A stretch of DNA of 64,000 bases, taken from contig NZ_VDUZ01000023.1 of the NCBI RefSeq assembly GCF_008039615.1, positions 1 through 64,000 of the forward strand, given 5' to 3'. The stretch's first letter is position 1, and every line of letters starts with the position of its first letter. The notes below the pieces were generated by a model. It saw nothing but the letters and a program-made list of their open reading frames with translations, was not told the origin of the DNA and ran no database searches. The position numbers and the translations under genes were made by a program. Source of the stretch: Vineibacter terrae. Lineage in GTDB: Bacteria > Pseudomonadota > Alphaproteobacteria > Reyranellales > Reyranellaceae. Shown piece after piece: positions 1-8,238 of the stretch.

Positions 1-2
1 GC

Positions 3-122
3 TGGACCGGCTACGACAGTGACAAGGGCTGCGGACCCATCACCATCCGCGACGGCCTCGAACGCTTCTACGCCATCGTCGATGGCTACTCTCTCGCAGC
101 GCAACATCTGTGCGCAAGTTAG
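3..122 (+). CDS. C-terminal fragment of an unidentified protein
   Basis: The third forward frame is open from the left edge to a TAG at 120-122 and encodes 39 residues, beginning WTGYDSDKG and ending QHLCAS. A terminator-like hairpin follows 37 bases later, as expected after a real gene. The upstream part lies outside the window and the fragment carries no family motif I recognise, so no function is assigned. A second frame is also open here but reads as low-complexity Ser/Ala/Thr sequence and is less protein-like. Confidence 0.55.
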   Translation, partial: WTGYDSDKGCGPITIRDGLERFYAIVDGYSLAAQHLCAS

Positions 123-494
123 CCCGCTTGCAGGAGAGGAGAACCCACAAAGAAAAAGAGCGGTGTCCGAAGACACCGCCCGAGTTTTAGGGAGGAAACG
201 CCCAAGACGGGCATATGACAAACACAGAGGCCGCACAGCGGCGTTTGTCACGAACCGAATATGGTGCACCTGCGAACAGGAATCAAGCTTCTTTTTCCCT
301 TTCGTTTTCAACAAGCTAAATGGTGGTTCACAGACGTCCTGGTGTTGCATTTTTGCAACGCAGCAGAAACCCGCATGCGGGTCATGCGGAGAATGCATCG
401 ATCGGGCTCTTGGACGCCGCGGGGCGAAACCGGCAACATCGTGCCGGATCAATCACTTGCGTCCGGACAGCCGGACGCGGCCAGGGAGGATAGC
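123..494. other. Intergenic region upstream of the first M81 peptidase gene
   Basis: No gene is supported in these 372 bases. It holds the hairpin at 160-187, a small stem-loop at 344-359 (GTTGCA-TTTT-TGCAAC) and a perfect 14-base palindrome at 369-382 (ACCCGCATGCGGGT). The last two are more A+T-rich than the surroundings and could be an operator or leader structure for the gene at 495. No convincing -35/-10 pair was seen. Confidence 0.5.
160..187 (+). terminator. Putative intrinsic terminator of the left-edge gene
   Basis: An 8-bp perfect stem (GCGGTGTC / GACACCGC) closed by a CGAA tetraloop is followed by CCGAGTTTTA. The stable stem, stable tetraloop and short T-run 37 bases after a stop codon fit a weak Rho-independent terminator. 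Confidence 0.55.
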
Positions 495-1997
495 ATGGCC
501 CGCCGCAAGATCGTCGTCGCGATGATGATGCACGAGACGAACACTTTTTCCCCGGTGCCGACCGCGATCGAGTCGTTCGGCCGCATGGGCGCCATGAGCG
601 GGCCGGCGGCGATCGCCGAGCTGATCGGCACCAACACCCAGGTCGGCGGCTTCATCGGCGTCGCCCAGGCGGCCGGCGCCGAGTTCACCTTGCCGATGGC
701 GGCCAGCGCCCATCCCTCGGGCCCGGTCCAGAAGGCGGCCTATGAGGAGATGTGCGACGCCATCGTCGGCGAGATCCGCAAGGGCTGCGATGCCGCCTTT
801 CTGGCGCTGCATGGCGCCATGGTGGCCGAGCATGTCGACGACGGCGAAGGCGAGCTTCTGCGCCGCGTGCGGGCGATCGCCCCCGACCTGCCGATCGCGG
901 TCGGGCTCGACTTCCACGCCCAGATGACGGCGGCGATGATCGACAACGCCACGGTCGTCACTGGCTACCGCACCTACCCGCATATCGACATGGGCCACAC
1001 CGCCGAGCGCGCCGGCCGCACCCTGATCCGGGCGCTCGACGGCGAGGTCGCGCCGAGGATGGTGTGGGGCTTCCGCCCGATGCTGACCAGCACGCTCTCG
1101 CATACGCCCTCGCGCCAGCCCATGAAGGACATCATGGACCGCGCCAATGCGGCCGAAGACTCCGGCCAGGTGCTGAACGCCTCGGTGTTCGGCGGCTTCC
1201 CGCAGGCCGACATCCCGCACCTCTCGTGCTCGGCGGTGATCGTCTGCGACCAGCGCACCGCCGAGGGCGAGATCCTGCTCAACCGGCTGCTGGACATGGC
1301 CTGGGAGCGGCGCGAGGCCTTCCTCTATACCGGCGAGGCGCTGTCGGCACAGGTCGCGCGCGCCAAGACGCTGGACGGCGGCCCGATCATCCTGGCCGAC
1401 CACGGCGACAATACCGCCTCGGGCGGCACGCAGGACGTGATGAGCGTCGTCGAGGAGGCGATGAGGCAGGGCCTGGAGGACGTCGCGGCCGGACCGATCT
1501 GGGACCCGGGCTGCGTGGCGCAGATGATCGCTTCAGGAATCGGCGCCACGGTCACGCTCGAGCTGGGCGGCAAGGTCGACATGCCGCAGCTCAACCTCAA
1601 GGGCAGGCCGCTGCGGGTGACGGGCACGGTGAAGTGCATCACCGACGGCGAGTTCGTCGTCACCGGCCCGATGGCGACCGGCACCAGGGTGCGCATGGGC
1701 CGCACTGCCGTGCTCGACACCGGCAAGATGCTAATCGTGGTGTCGGAGAAGCGCAGCGAGCCGTTCGACCTCGGCGTCTTCACCCACTGCGGCATCGACC
1801 CGCGGCGCAAGAAGTACGTGCTGATCAAGTCGCGGCAGCATTTCCGGGCCGGCTTCGAGCCCATCGCCAAGCATATCGTGATGTGCGACGGTGACGGCGT
1901 CACCAGCTCGGACCTCAAGCTGTTCGACTACAAGAACCGTCGCCAGCCGCTCTACCCGTTCGAGCCCGACCTGCAGCTCGGCCGCAACGAGGCATAG
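495..1997 (+). CDS. M81 family metallopeptidase (MlrC-like)
   Basis: This 500-aa protein belongs to peptidase family M81, whose prototype MlrC finishes microcystin breakdown by cleaving small linear peptides; most members have unknown substrates. Visible hallmarks are HETNTF (residues 13-18), LHGAMV (105-110), DFHAQMT with likely zinc ligands D139 and H141, YPH with H163, and a GDNTASGG loop (304-311) in the C-terminal half. No signal peptide is seen, so it is probably cytosolic. I chose the ATG at 495 because AGGGAGGA lies 5 bases upstream; the frame stays open to 261, but the extra 78 codons are not protein-like. A second, distantly related M81 gene lies at 6263-7726 and a D-aminoacylase lies between them, suggesting a role in using unusual peptides. 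Family assignment is firm; the substrate is unknown. Confidence 0.9.
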   Translation: MARRKIVVAMMMHETNTFSPVPTAIESFGRMGAMSGPAAIAELIGTNTQVGGFIGVAQAAGAEFTLPMAASAHPSGPVQKAAYEEMCDAIVGEIRKGCDAAFLALHGAMVAEHVDDGEGELLRRVRAIAPDLPIAVGLDFHAQMTAAMIDNATVVTGYRTYPHIDMGHTAERAGRTLIRALDGEVAPRMVWGFRPMLTSTLSHTPSRQPMKDIMDRANAAEDSGQVLNASVFGGFPQADIPHLSCSAVIVCDQRTAEGEILLNRLLDMAWERREAFLYTGEALSAQVARAKTLDGGPIILADHGDNTASGGTQDVMSVVEEAMRQGLEDVAAGPIWDPGCVAQMIASGIGATVTLELGGKVDMPQLNLKGRPLRVTGTVKCITDGEFVVTGPMATGTRVRMGRTAVLDTGKMLIVVSEKRSEPFDLGVFTHCGIDPRRKKYVLIKSRQHFRAGFEPIAKHIVMCDGDGVTSSDLKLFDYKNRRQPLYPFEPDLQLGRNEA

Positions 1998-2156
1998 TCA
2001 ACACCCCGTCTTTGGCTGTTTGGGATCCCTTGTTTGTATTGTAATCTGCATATCTGGTTTCGGTTGGGGGGCGACAATGAAGACGGCAAAATCGCCGAAG
2101 CGAACTGACAGGGGGTACCATCCGACACGATCGCGGCGCGGCTGAGGGCCGCCGCG

Positions 2157-3995
2157 ATGCGCATGTCGTCCGGAAGCACTGCCCGCGGTGCCGCGGGCGG
2201 AACCGCCGTGGCCGGCGGTCCCGAGCTCTTCCACTTCGTCATGATCAAGCCGACGCACTACGACGACGACGGCTATCCCATTCAGTGGCTGCGCTCGGCC
2301 ATCCCCGCCAACACGCTGGCGGCGATCCATGGCTTGGCGCTCGACTGCCAGAAGCGCCGGGTGCTGGGCCCCAACGTCGTGATGCGGCTCTCGGCGTTCG
2401 ATGAGACCAACATCCGGATCCGGCCGCACAAGATTGTCGCCGCCATCAGGCGGGCAGGCGGCCGCGCGCTGATTGGCCTCATCGGCGTGCAGTCGAACCA
2501 GTTCCCACGCGGGGTCGATCTTGCCCGGCAGTTCCTCGCGGAAGGCGTGCAGGTCGCCATCGGTGGCTTCCATGTGTCCGGCTGCCTCGCGATGCTACCC
2601 GAGCTGCCGCCGGAGATCCGGCAGGCCCAGGCGATGGGCATCTCGATCTTCGCCGGTGAATCGGAGGACGGCGGCCTCGAGGAAGTGCTGCGCGATGCCT
2701 ACGCCGGCACACTGAAGCCGCTCTATAGTCGCATGAAGGATCTGCCGGCGCTCGAGAGGCAGCCGGTGCCGATGCTGTGGCGCGACGCCGTGCGGCGCAC
2801 CGAGGGTCACCGCTCGAGCTTCGACCTGGGGCGCGGCTGTCCGTTCCAGTGCTCGTTCTGCACCATCATCAACGTGCAGGGTCGCAAGAGCCGCTTCCGC
2901 ACGGCCGACGATCTGGAGCTGATCATCCGCGACAACGCCAAGCAAGGCGTGCGCAAGTTCTTCATCACGGACGACAATTTCGCGCGCAACAAGGACTGGG
3001 AAGCGCTGTTCGACCGCCTCATCTGGCTGCGCGAAACCGAGGGCTTGAAGTTCAAGCTGGTGATCCAGGTTGACACACTCTGCCACAAGATTCCGGGCTT
3101 CATCGAGAAGGCCAGCCGCGCCGGCGTCAACCGCTGCTTCATCGGGCTGGAGAACATCAATCCCGACAACCTGATGGCGGCGAAGAAGCGCCAGAACAAG
3201 ATCACCGAGTATCGCTACATGCTGCAGATGTGGCGGCGCCACGGCGTGACGACCTATGCCGGCTACATCCTGGGCTTCCCCAACGACACGCGCGAGTCGA
3301 TCCTGCGCGACATCGAGATCATCAAGCGCGAGCTGCCCGTCGATCTGCTGGAGTTCTTCGTCCTGACGCCGCTGCCGGGCTCGGAGGACCATCGCAACCT
3401 GCTCAGCAGCGGGACCTGGATGGACCCCGATCTCAACAAGTACGACCTGAACCACCGCGTCACCCATCACGCGCAGATGTCGGATGTCGAGTGGGAGCAG
3501 GTCTACGAAGAGGCCTGGCACACCTACTACAGCCCGGAGCATTTCAAGACCGTGATCAGCCGCGCCGCGGCGCTGCCCGCGGGGCGGCCACGCGCCAAGA
3601 TGCGGCTGATGCTGTGGTTCTACATGATGCTCTGCATCGAGCGGGTGCATCCGCTGGAGGGTGGTGTGCTGCGGCGCAAGCACCGAGTCGATCGCCGTCC
3701 TGGCCTGCCGATCGAAAGTCCCTTCGTGTTCTATCCGAAATACTGGGCCGAGACGGTGCGCAAGGGGTTGCGCTACGCCGGGATGTTCTACGACGGCTAC
3801 CGCATCTATCGCAGCGTCGAGCGCAATCCGGCGAAGGGAGCCTACACGGACCTCGCCATCGCGCCGCCCAGCGCCGATGAGCTGGAGACGCTCGAGATGT
3901 TCAGCGTGACATCCGGCGGCAAGGCCGCCGTCGCCAAGAAGCAGCGCGACGACGACCAGCGCGCCAGGCTGACACGGCTGCAGGCGACGACGTAG
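2157..3995 (+). CDS. B12-binding-type radical SAM protein
   Basis: This 612-aa protein has the architecture of cobalamin-associated radical SAM enzymes: a Rossmann-like N-terminal domain (about 25-180), then a radical SAM core with the CxxxCxxC cluster motif GCPFQCSFC (C228, C232, C235), followed by a long C-terminal region (about 430-612). The classical cobalamin DxHxxG motif is not evident, so B12 binding is inferred from family resemblance only. IGLENI and LPGSEDH match the later core strands of this superfamily. The start at 2157 has only a weak GAGGG upstream; ATG 2163 is an alternative, and an in-frame stop at 2106-2108 limits any extension. It is co-directional with the flanking peptidase and deacylase genes but separated by about 150 bases on each side, so an operon is uncertain. 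The reaction is unknown. Confidence 0.85.
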   Translation: MRMSSGSTARGAAGGTAVAGGPELFHFVMIKPTHYDDDGYPIQWLRSAIPANTLAAIHGLALDCQKRRVLGPNVVMRLSAFDETNIRIRPHKIVAAIRRAGGRALIGLIGVQSNQFPRGVDLARQFLAEGVQVAIGGFHVSGCLAMLPELPPEIRQAQAMGISIFAGESEDGGLEEVLRDAYAGTLKPLYSRMKDLPALERQPVPMLWRDAVRRTEGHRSSFDLGRGCPFQCSFCTIINVQGRKSRFRTADDLELIIRDNAKQGVRKFFITDDNFARNKDWEALFDRLIWLRETEGLKFKLVIQVDTLCHKIPGFIEKASRAGVNRCFIGLENINPDNLMAAKKRQNKITEYRYMLQMWRRHGVTTYAGYILGFPNDTRESILRDIEIIKRELPVDLLEFFVLTPLPGSEDHRNLLSSGTWMDPDLNKYDLNHRVTHHAQMSDVEWEQVYEEAWHTYYSPEHFKTVISRAAALPAGRPRAKMRLMLWFYMMLCIERVHPLEGGVLRRKHRVDRRPGLPIESPFVFYPKYWAETVRKGLRYAGMFYDGYRIYRSVERNPAKGAYTDLAIAPPSADELETLEMFSVTSGGKAAVAKKQRDDDQRARLTRLQATT

Positions 3996-4146
3996 TCACC
4001 ATCGTCGCCGTCGGAAACACGCACGCCGCGATATCCGGCCGCCGCGCCGCGGCGTGGAGCACCCTGGGCGACTGATGCTCCCGCCTTGCATCCTGCCCGC
4101 GGTATGTGATCTCGTGCACCTCGTCACGTCAGCCAGGACTTCGGCC

Positions 4147-5604
4147 ATGCCCGCTTATGACCTGCTTCTCCGCAACGGCACGCTGCTGGACGGCAGCGGC
4201 GCCCCCCGTCGCGTCGCCGACGTGGCGATCAAGGACGACCGCATCGCCGCCATCGGCGCGGCCGGCAGCCTGCGCGGCGACAACGACATCGACGTCGCCG
4301 GCAAGGCGGTGGCGCCGGGCTTCATCGACGTGCACACGCATGACGACACGGCCCTGATCGAGAACCCGACCATGGCCATGAAGGCGAGCCAGGGCGTCAC
4401 CACGGTGGTGTGCGGCAATTGCGGCGCCAGCGCCGCGCCCTATGTGCGGCTGCAGAACACGCCGCATTTCCTGTCCCTGATCGTGAAGCAGGACGCCTTC
4501 CTGTCGCGCACCTTCGCGGAGTTCGCGGGCAAGGTCGAGGCGGCGAAGCCGGCGATCAACGGCGCCTTCCTGGTCGGCCATTCGACCCTGCGGCTGAGCG
4601 TGATGGGCAACGACCTGGAGCGCGCCGCGCGGCCCGACGAGGTGGCGACCATGCGCGGCATGCTCGACGGGGCGCTGGCCGACGGCGCCGTCGGCATGTC
4701 GAGCGGCCTCTTCTATCCACCGGCCATGCATGCCACCACCGACGAGGTGGCCGAGATCGCCAGGCCGCTGGGGACACACAAAGCCGTCTACACCGCCCAT
4801 ATGCGCGACGAGGGCAACGAGATCCTCAAGGCGATGGACGAGACCTTCGAGATCGGCCGCCGCGCCGGCGCCGCGATCGTGGTGTCGCACCACAAGTGCT
4901 CGAGCCGCCAGAACTTCGGCCGCATGCGCGAGACGCTGCCCAAGCTCGAGGCCGCCGCCAAGGACTGGCCGATCGCGTTCGACGTCTATCCCTACGTCGC
5001 CGGCTCGACCATCCTGCGCAAGGAGATGATCGACCGCGCCGAGAAGGTGCTGGTCACGTGGTCGGACGCGCTGCCGTCGGCCAGTGGCCGCGACCTGCGC
5101 GACGTCGCGCGCGACATGGGCTGCTCTGTCTACGAGGCCGCCGACCGCCTGCAGCCGGCCGGCGCGATCTACTTCCAGATGAGCGAGGACGACGTGCAGA
5201 AGGCGCTGTCGCATCCGATGGCGATGATCGGCAGCGACGGGCTGCCGCTCGACAAGCACCCGCATCCGCGCCTGTGGGGCACCTTCCCGCGCGTGCTGGG
5301 CCATTACAGCCGCGACCTGAAGCTGTTCCCGCTCGAGGATGCGGTGCGGCGCATGACGTCGATCTCGGCCAGGAATTTCGGCCTCTCCAAGCGCGGGCTG
5401 GTGCGCGAAGGCTACTATGCCGATCTCTGCGTGTTCGATCCCGCGACGGTGGCCGACACCGCCACGTTCGAGAACCCGATCGCGCCCGCGGCCGGCATCG
5501 AGATGACGATCTGCAACGGCGCGCCGGTGTGGCAGGCCGGCAAGGTCACCGATCGCCGGCCCGGCCGCGTGCTGCGGCTGCAGGAACTGCAGAAGGAGGC
5601 ATAG
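4147..5604 (+). CDS. N-acyl-D-amino-acid deacylase / D-aminoacylase-type amidohydrolase
   Basis: This 485-aa protein is a zinc amidohydrolase that would hydrolyse N-acyl-D-amino acids to the free D-amino acid and a carboxylate. Metal and catalytic signatures include DVHTHDD (61-67), GNCGAS with C92 (the family's bridging cysteine), AHMRDEG with H218, VSHHK with H248/H249, and IGSDGLP with D364. Length matches the family (about 480-500 aa). The start at 4147 gives the standard opening YDLLLRNGTLLDGSG; the frame is open to 4054, but those 31 codons are not conserved-looking. The stop codon is immediately followed by a REP hairpin. Two M81 peptidase genes nearby suggest a shared role in degrading peptides with D-residues, which is inference. 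Confidence 0.9.
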   Translation: MPAYDLLLRNGTLLDGSGAPRRVADVAIKDDRIAAIGAAGSLRGDNDIDVAGKAVAPGFIDVHTHDDTALIENPTMAMKASQGVTTVVCGNCGASAAPYVRLQNTPHFLSLIVKQDAFLSRTFAEFAGKVEAAKPAINGAFLVGHSTLRLSVMGNDLERAARPDEVATMRGMLDGALADGAVGMSSGLFYPPAMHATTDEVAEIARPLGTHKAVYTAHMRDEGNEILKAMDETFEIGRRAGAAIVVSHHKCSSRQNFGRMRETLPKLEAAAKDWPIAFDVYPYVAGSTILRKEMIDRAEKVLVTWSDALPSASGRDLRDVARDMGCSVYEAADRLQPAGAIYFQMSEDDVQKALSHPMAMIGSDGLPLDKHPHPRLWGTFPRVLGHYSRDLKLFPLEDAVRRMTSISARNFGLSKRGLVREGYYADLCVFDPATVADTATFENPIAPAAGIEMTICNGAPVWQAGKVTDRRPGRVLRLQELQKEA

Positions 5605-5630
5605 TGGGAGGGCCGGCTTCCAGCCGGCCC
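5605..5630. repeat. Left REP hairpin of the RAYT unit
   Basis: This 26-base element has head TGGGAGG and a hairpin GCCGGCTTCCAGCCGGC (7-bp stem). Its reverse complement recurs at 6234-6259 with 24 of 26 bases identical, so the pair frames the transposase gene. It begins at the base after the deacylase stop codon and may also act as a 3'-end mRNA structure. Confidence 0.8.
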
Positions 5631-5652
5631 CGGGCGGGCGATCAGGATCAGA

Positions 5653-6234
5653 ATGTCGACCGTGACGCATGATCAAGACAACTCGCGGACAGACAAAGGC
5701 TGGTATTCACGGGGATACCTTCCCCACTTCGACGGCACCGGCATAGTCCAGACCGTCGTGTTTCGACTGCACGACAGCGTGCCACTGCATTTGCGGCAGC
5801 AACCGACGCCGCGAGAAGTGGAGCGTGCTTTCGATGCCGTTCTGGACTCCGGCTTTGGCGCTTGCTGGCTGCAGGATCCCCAGATCGCCGACATCACCGA
5901 GCGCGCGCTGTTGCACTTCGATGGAGAACGCTGCAGGCTGATTGCGTGGTGCGTCACGCCGAACTATGTCCACGCGATGCTTGAAACATTGGCGGGCTAT
6001 TCCCTGCCCGCAGTCGTCCATTCCTGGAAATCGTTTACAGCGACAGTTGCAAACCGTTTGTTGGCACGCACGGGACCATTCTGGGCGCGGGAATTCTTCG
6101 ATCGCTACGTGCGCGATGATCGCCATTTCACCGCGGCTCGAAACTATATCGAAGACAACCCCGTAAAGGCTGGGTTGGCGACGCGACCGGGCGATTGGCG
6201 TTGGAGCAGCGCTCGTCATCGACTTCGCGAATGA
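5653..6234 (+). CDS. REP-associated tyrosine transposase (RAYT, Y1-type) with altered HUH motif
   Basis: This 193-aa protein is a Y1 single-strand transposase of the REP-associated class, which is thought to bind and cleave REP hairpins. It opens with the class hallmark WYSRGYLPHFD (17-27). The presumed catalytic tyrosine is Y165 in the NYIEDNPVKAGL block (164-175). The metal-binding HUH motif, normally NHVH, reads NYVH (residues 104-107): codon TAT replaces CAT, a single C-to-T difference that removes the first histidine. That may inactivate cleavage or leave a DNA-binding-only protein. The gene sits between inverted REP copies at 5605 and 6234, and its TGA overlaps the right copy by one base. 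AGGA precedes the ATG. Base use is less G+C-rich than the neighbours, consistent with a mobile origin. Confidence 0.88.
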   Translation: MSTVTHDQDNSRTDKGWYSRGYLPHFDGTGIVQTVVFRLHDSVPLHLRQQPTPREVERAFDAVLDSGFGACWLQDPQIADITERALLHFDGERCRLIAWCVTPNYVHAMLETLAGYSLPAVVHSWKSFTATVANRLLARTGPFWAREFFDRYVRDDRHFTAARNYIEDNPVKAGLATRPGDWRWSSARHRLRE

Positions 6235-6259
6235 GGCCGGCTGGAAGCCGGCGCTCCCA
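6234..6259. repeat. Right REP hairpin of the RAYT unit
   Basis: Inverted counterpart of the element at 5605-5630: hairpin GCCGGCTGGAAGCCGGC followed by GCTCCCA. It starts on the last base of the transposase stop codon and ends 3 bases from the stop of the convergent M81 gene, so it may also separate the two transcripts. Confidence 0.8.
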
Positions 6260-6262
6260 TCG

Positions 6263-7726
6263 TCACGCGAACGGATCGGCCATGAACGGCCACTGCGCGC
6301 GCGAGGCCTTGGCGTAGGGCATGTTGAGGAAATCGGGCGCCACGGCGCCGGGCACGGCGACGTAGAGGATCTCCGATGCCACCGGCGCGTATTCAGCATG
6401 GAAGTGCTGCATCGACTTCACCACCACCACCTTCAGCGAAGCCGGGTCGACACCGACATTGGTGAAGGCGTCGATGCTCTTGCACTGAGCCCGCAGCGTG
6501 TTGCACACGACCGCGATGCCATTGATGTCGAACGCGGCCATGTCGCCGACATAGACGTGGCTGCCGCCGAAGCCGTGCGTGCGCGCATCGCGCTTCAGGC
6601 CAATCACCCTGGCGCGCACGTCCAGCGCCGGCCCCGACATCGGCCCCAGCTTGCCGCCCAGACGCAGGTCGATCTCGGCGCCTTCGCCGATCTCGAAGCC
6701 CAGGCGCACGGCCATCGGATCCCAGAACATGGCGATGGCCGCATCCTTGATGCCGCGCGCCAGCATCGCCTGCAGGATGAAGGTGGAGTCGCTGGCAGCT
6801 CCGCCGCCGGCATTGTCCGAGACGTCGGCCAGCACCAGCGGCTTGGGCAGGTTGTGGCTGGCGGCACGCGCCATGGCCTGGTCGAGCGTGCTGTAGGCCG
6901 GCTGGGTCTGCTGCCGCAGCCCGAAGAACTCCATGCCCAGCTCGCGCGCCAGGCGGTCGGCCTTGGGCTTGTCGTTGTCGGTGATCACCAGCAGCTTGCT
7001 GCCCATGTCGGCCACGTCGGCCCAGGGGAAGCCGTGGATCACGGACACCGACAGCACGCCGTCCTTGCCCTGCAGCGCCGTGCACTTGTCGACGAAGCCG
7101 CGCATGGGCTGGCGCGTGGTGTGGAAGACGCCGATGGTGCGGCAGTCGAACCAGCCCATCACCGGCCGGGTCTTGCCGTCGAGCATGTCGGCGATCAGGT
7201 CGAAGACGTCGACGGCGCGCTCGGAGACGTCGACATGCGGATATTCCTTGAACAGGACGATGACGGAGGCGTTCTCCAGCTTCTGCCGGCCGACATTGGC
7301 ATGCAGGTCCAGCTCGACGCCGATTGGCACGTCGGGACCGACCACGCGCCGCACATGGGCCATCAGGTCGCCTTCGGCATCGTCATGGCCCTCGGCCACC
7401 ATGGCACCGTGCAGGCACAGCAGCACGGCATCGACCGGCAGCGCCGCCTTGAGGTCGGCGATGATCTCGTCGCGGAAATCCTCGTAGACCTTGCGCACGG
7501 TCTTGCCGGCCGGTTGCGCGAAGGCGCACAGGCTCTCGGCCACCTGCCAGCCGCGCGCCTGCGCCATGCGGCGCCACACCGCCAGCGGCGCGCCGAACAT
7601 CGGCGTCTTGTCGCCGTAGTCGCCCTTGCGGAAAAGACAGGTGTCCTGGAAGAGCTGCAGCCCGGTCGGCAAGGACGAGAAGGTGTTGGTTTCCGTGCCG
7701 AGCGTGGCGGTGAAGATCTTTTTCAT
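6263..7726 (-). CDS. Second M81 family metallopeptidase (MlrC-like)
   Basis: This 487-aa M81 peptidase has LGTETNTF at residues 9-16 (Thr where the other copy has His), LHGAMV (105-110), ELDLHAN with likely zinc ligands D140 and H142, EYPH with H164, and VSDNAGGG in the C-terminal half. It is clearly diverged from the copy at 495-1997 and is probably a different subfamily rather than a recent duplicate. No signal peptide is visible. It is convergent with the RAYT gene, and the REP hairpin separates their 3' ends. Substrate unknown; the nearby deacylase suggests small-peptide catabolism. Confidence 0.9.
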   Translation of the reverse strand: MKKIFTATLGTETNTFSSLPTGLQLFQDTCLFRKGDYGDKTPMFGAPLAVWRRMAQARGWQVAESLCAFAQPAGKTVRKVYEDFRDEIIADLKAALPVDAVLLCLHGAMVAEGHDDAEGDLMAHVRRVVGPDVPIGVELDLHANVGRQKLENASVIVLFKEYPHVDVSERAVDVFDLIADMLDGKTRPVMGWFDCRTIGVFHTTRQPMRGFVDKCTALQGKDGVLSVSVIHGFPWADVADMGSKLLVITDNDKPKADRLARELGMEFFGLRQQTQPAYSTLDQAMARAASHNLPKPLVLADVSDNAGGGAASDSTFILQAMLARGIKDAAIAMFWDPMAVRLGFEIGEGAEIDLRLGGKLGPMSGPALDVRARVIGLKRDARTHGFGGSHVYVGDMAAFDINGIAVVCNTLRAQCKSIDAFTNVGVDPASLKVVVVKSMQHFHAEYAPVASEILYVAVPGAVAPDFLNMPYAKASRAQWPFMADPFA

Positions 7727-7889
7727 CGGACAGCAGGCCCCCCTTGTTGGAGGCCCGACGCTACCCGCTCTTCACGCTGCCGGGAAAGACGCACGCACGG
7801 ACGCGCGGCGCAAACCGGTCATGCAGGCATAAAATCGCCGTCCCGGCGAAGGCGCAGGTCTGCCGCGCCCGGGACGGCGGCAAGGCCGC

Positions 7890-8156
7890 TCAGCGGCGGT
7901 CGATGATGGTGTAGTCGGCGTCGCTGACCCGCGTTCTCGTGGCAGGCACACGCACCGGTACAGTGCGGCGCGGGCGGGCCATGCCGCTGAACCAGTCCCG
8001 CGTCTTGTAGACCAGCACGCCGATCGCCACCGCAACCACCGCCGCGGCGACAATCGCCAGGCCGAACGCCAGCATTGCGATCACGCCGATGGCGACCACG
8101 AAGCCGCGCAGCCAGAGGGACAAGGGCAGACGAGACAAGGAGCGCAGAAAGGTCAT
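7890..8156 (-). CDS. Small membrane protein
   Basis: An 88-aa protein with a long hydrophobic stretch at residues 18-50 (one long or two short membrane segments), then a basic tail containing RPRRTVPVRVP. I chose the ATG at 8156, preceded by GGGGATT; the frame is open to 8228, but those 24 codons are not protein-like. It lies 82 bases downstream of the FHA-cyclase gene on the same strand and could be the last gene of that operon. No family recognised. Confidence 0.6.
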   Translation of the reverse strand: MTFLRSLSRLPLSLWLRGFVVAIGVIAMLAFGLAIVAAAVVAVAIGVLVYKTRDWFSGMARPRRTVPVRVPATRTRVSDADYTIIDRR

Positions 8157-8238
8157 TGTTGTAATCCCCGGAAGCCCGCCCATGCGCGCTTCCACGCAAT
8201 ATGTAGGGTGGCCAGGTGCCTTTGTCACCCCCTCCCAC

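Noticed and set aside
261-494. Longer N-terminus for the first M81 peptidase
   Set aside because: The Shine-Dalgarno AGGGAGGA before 495 and the family start favour ATG 495.
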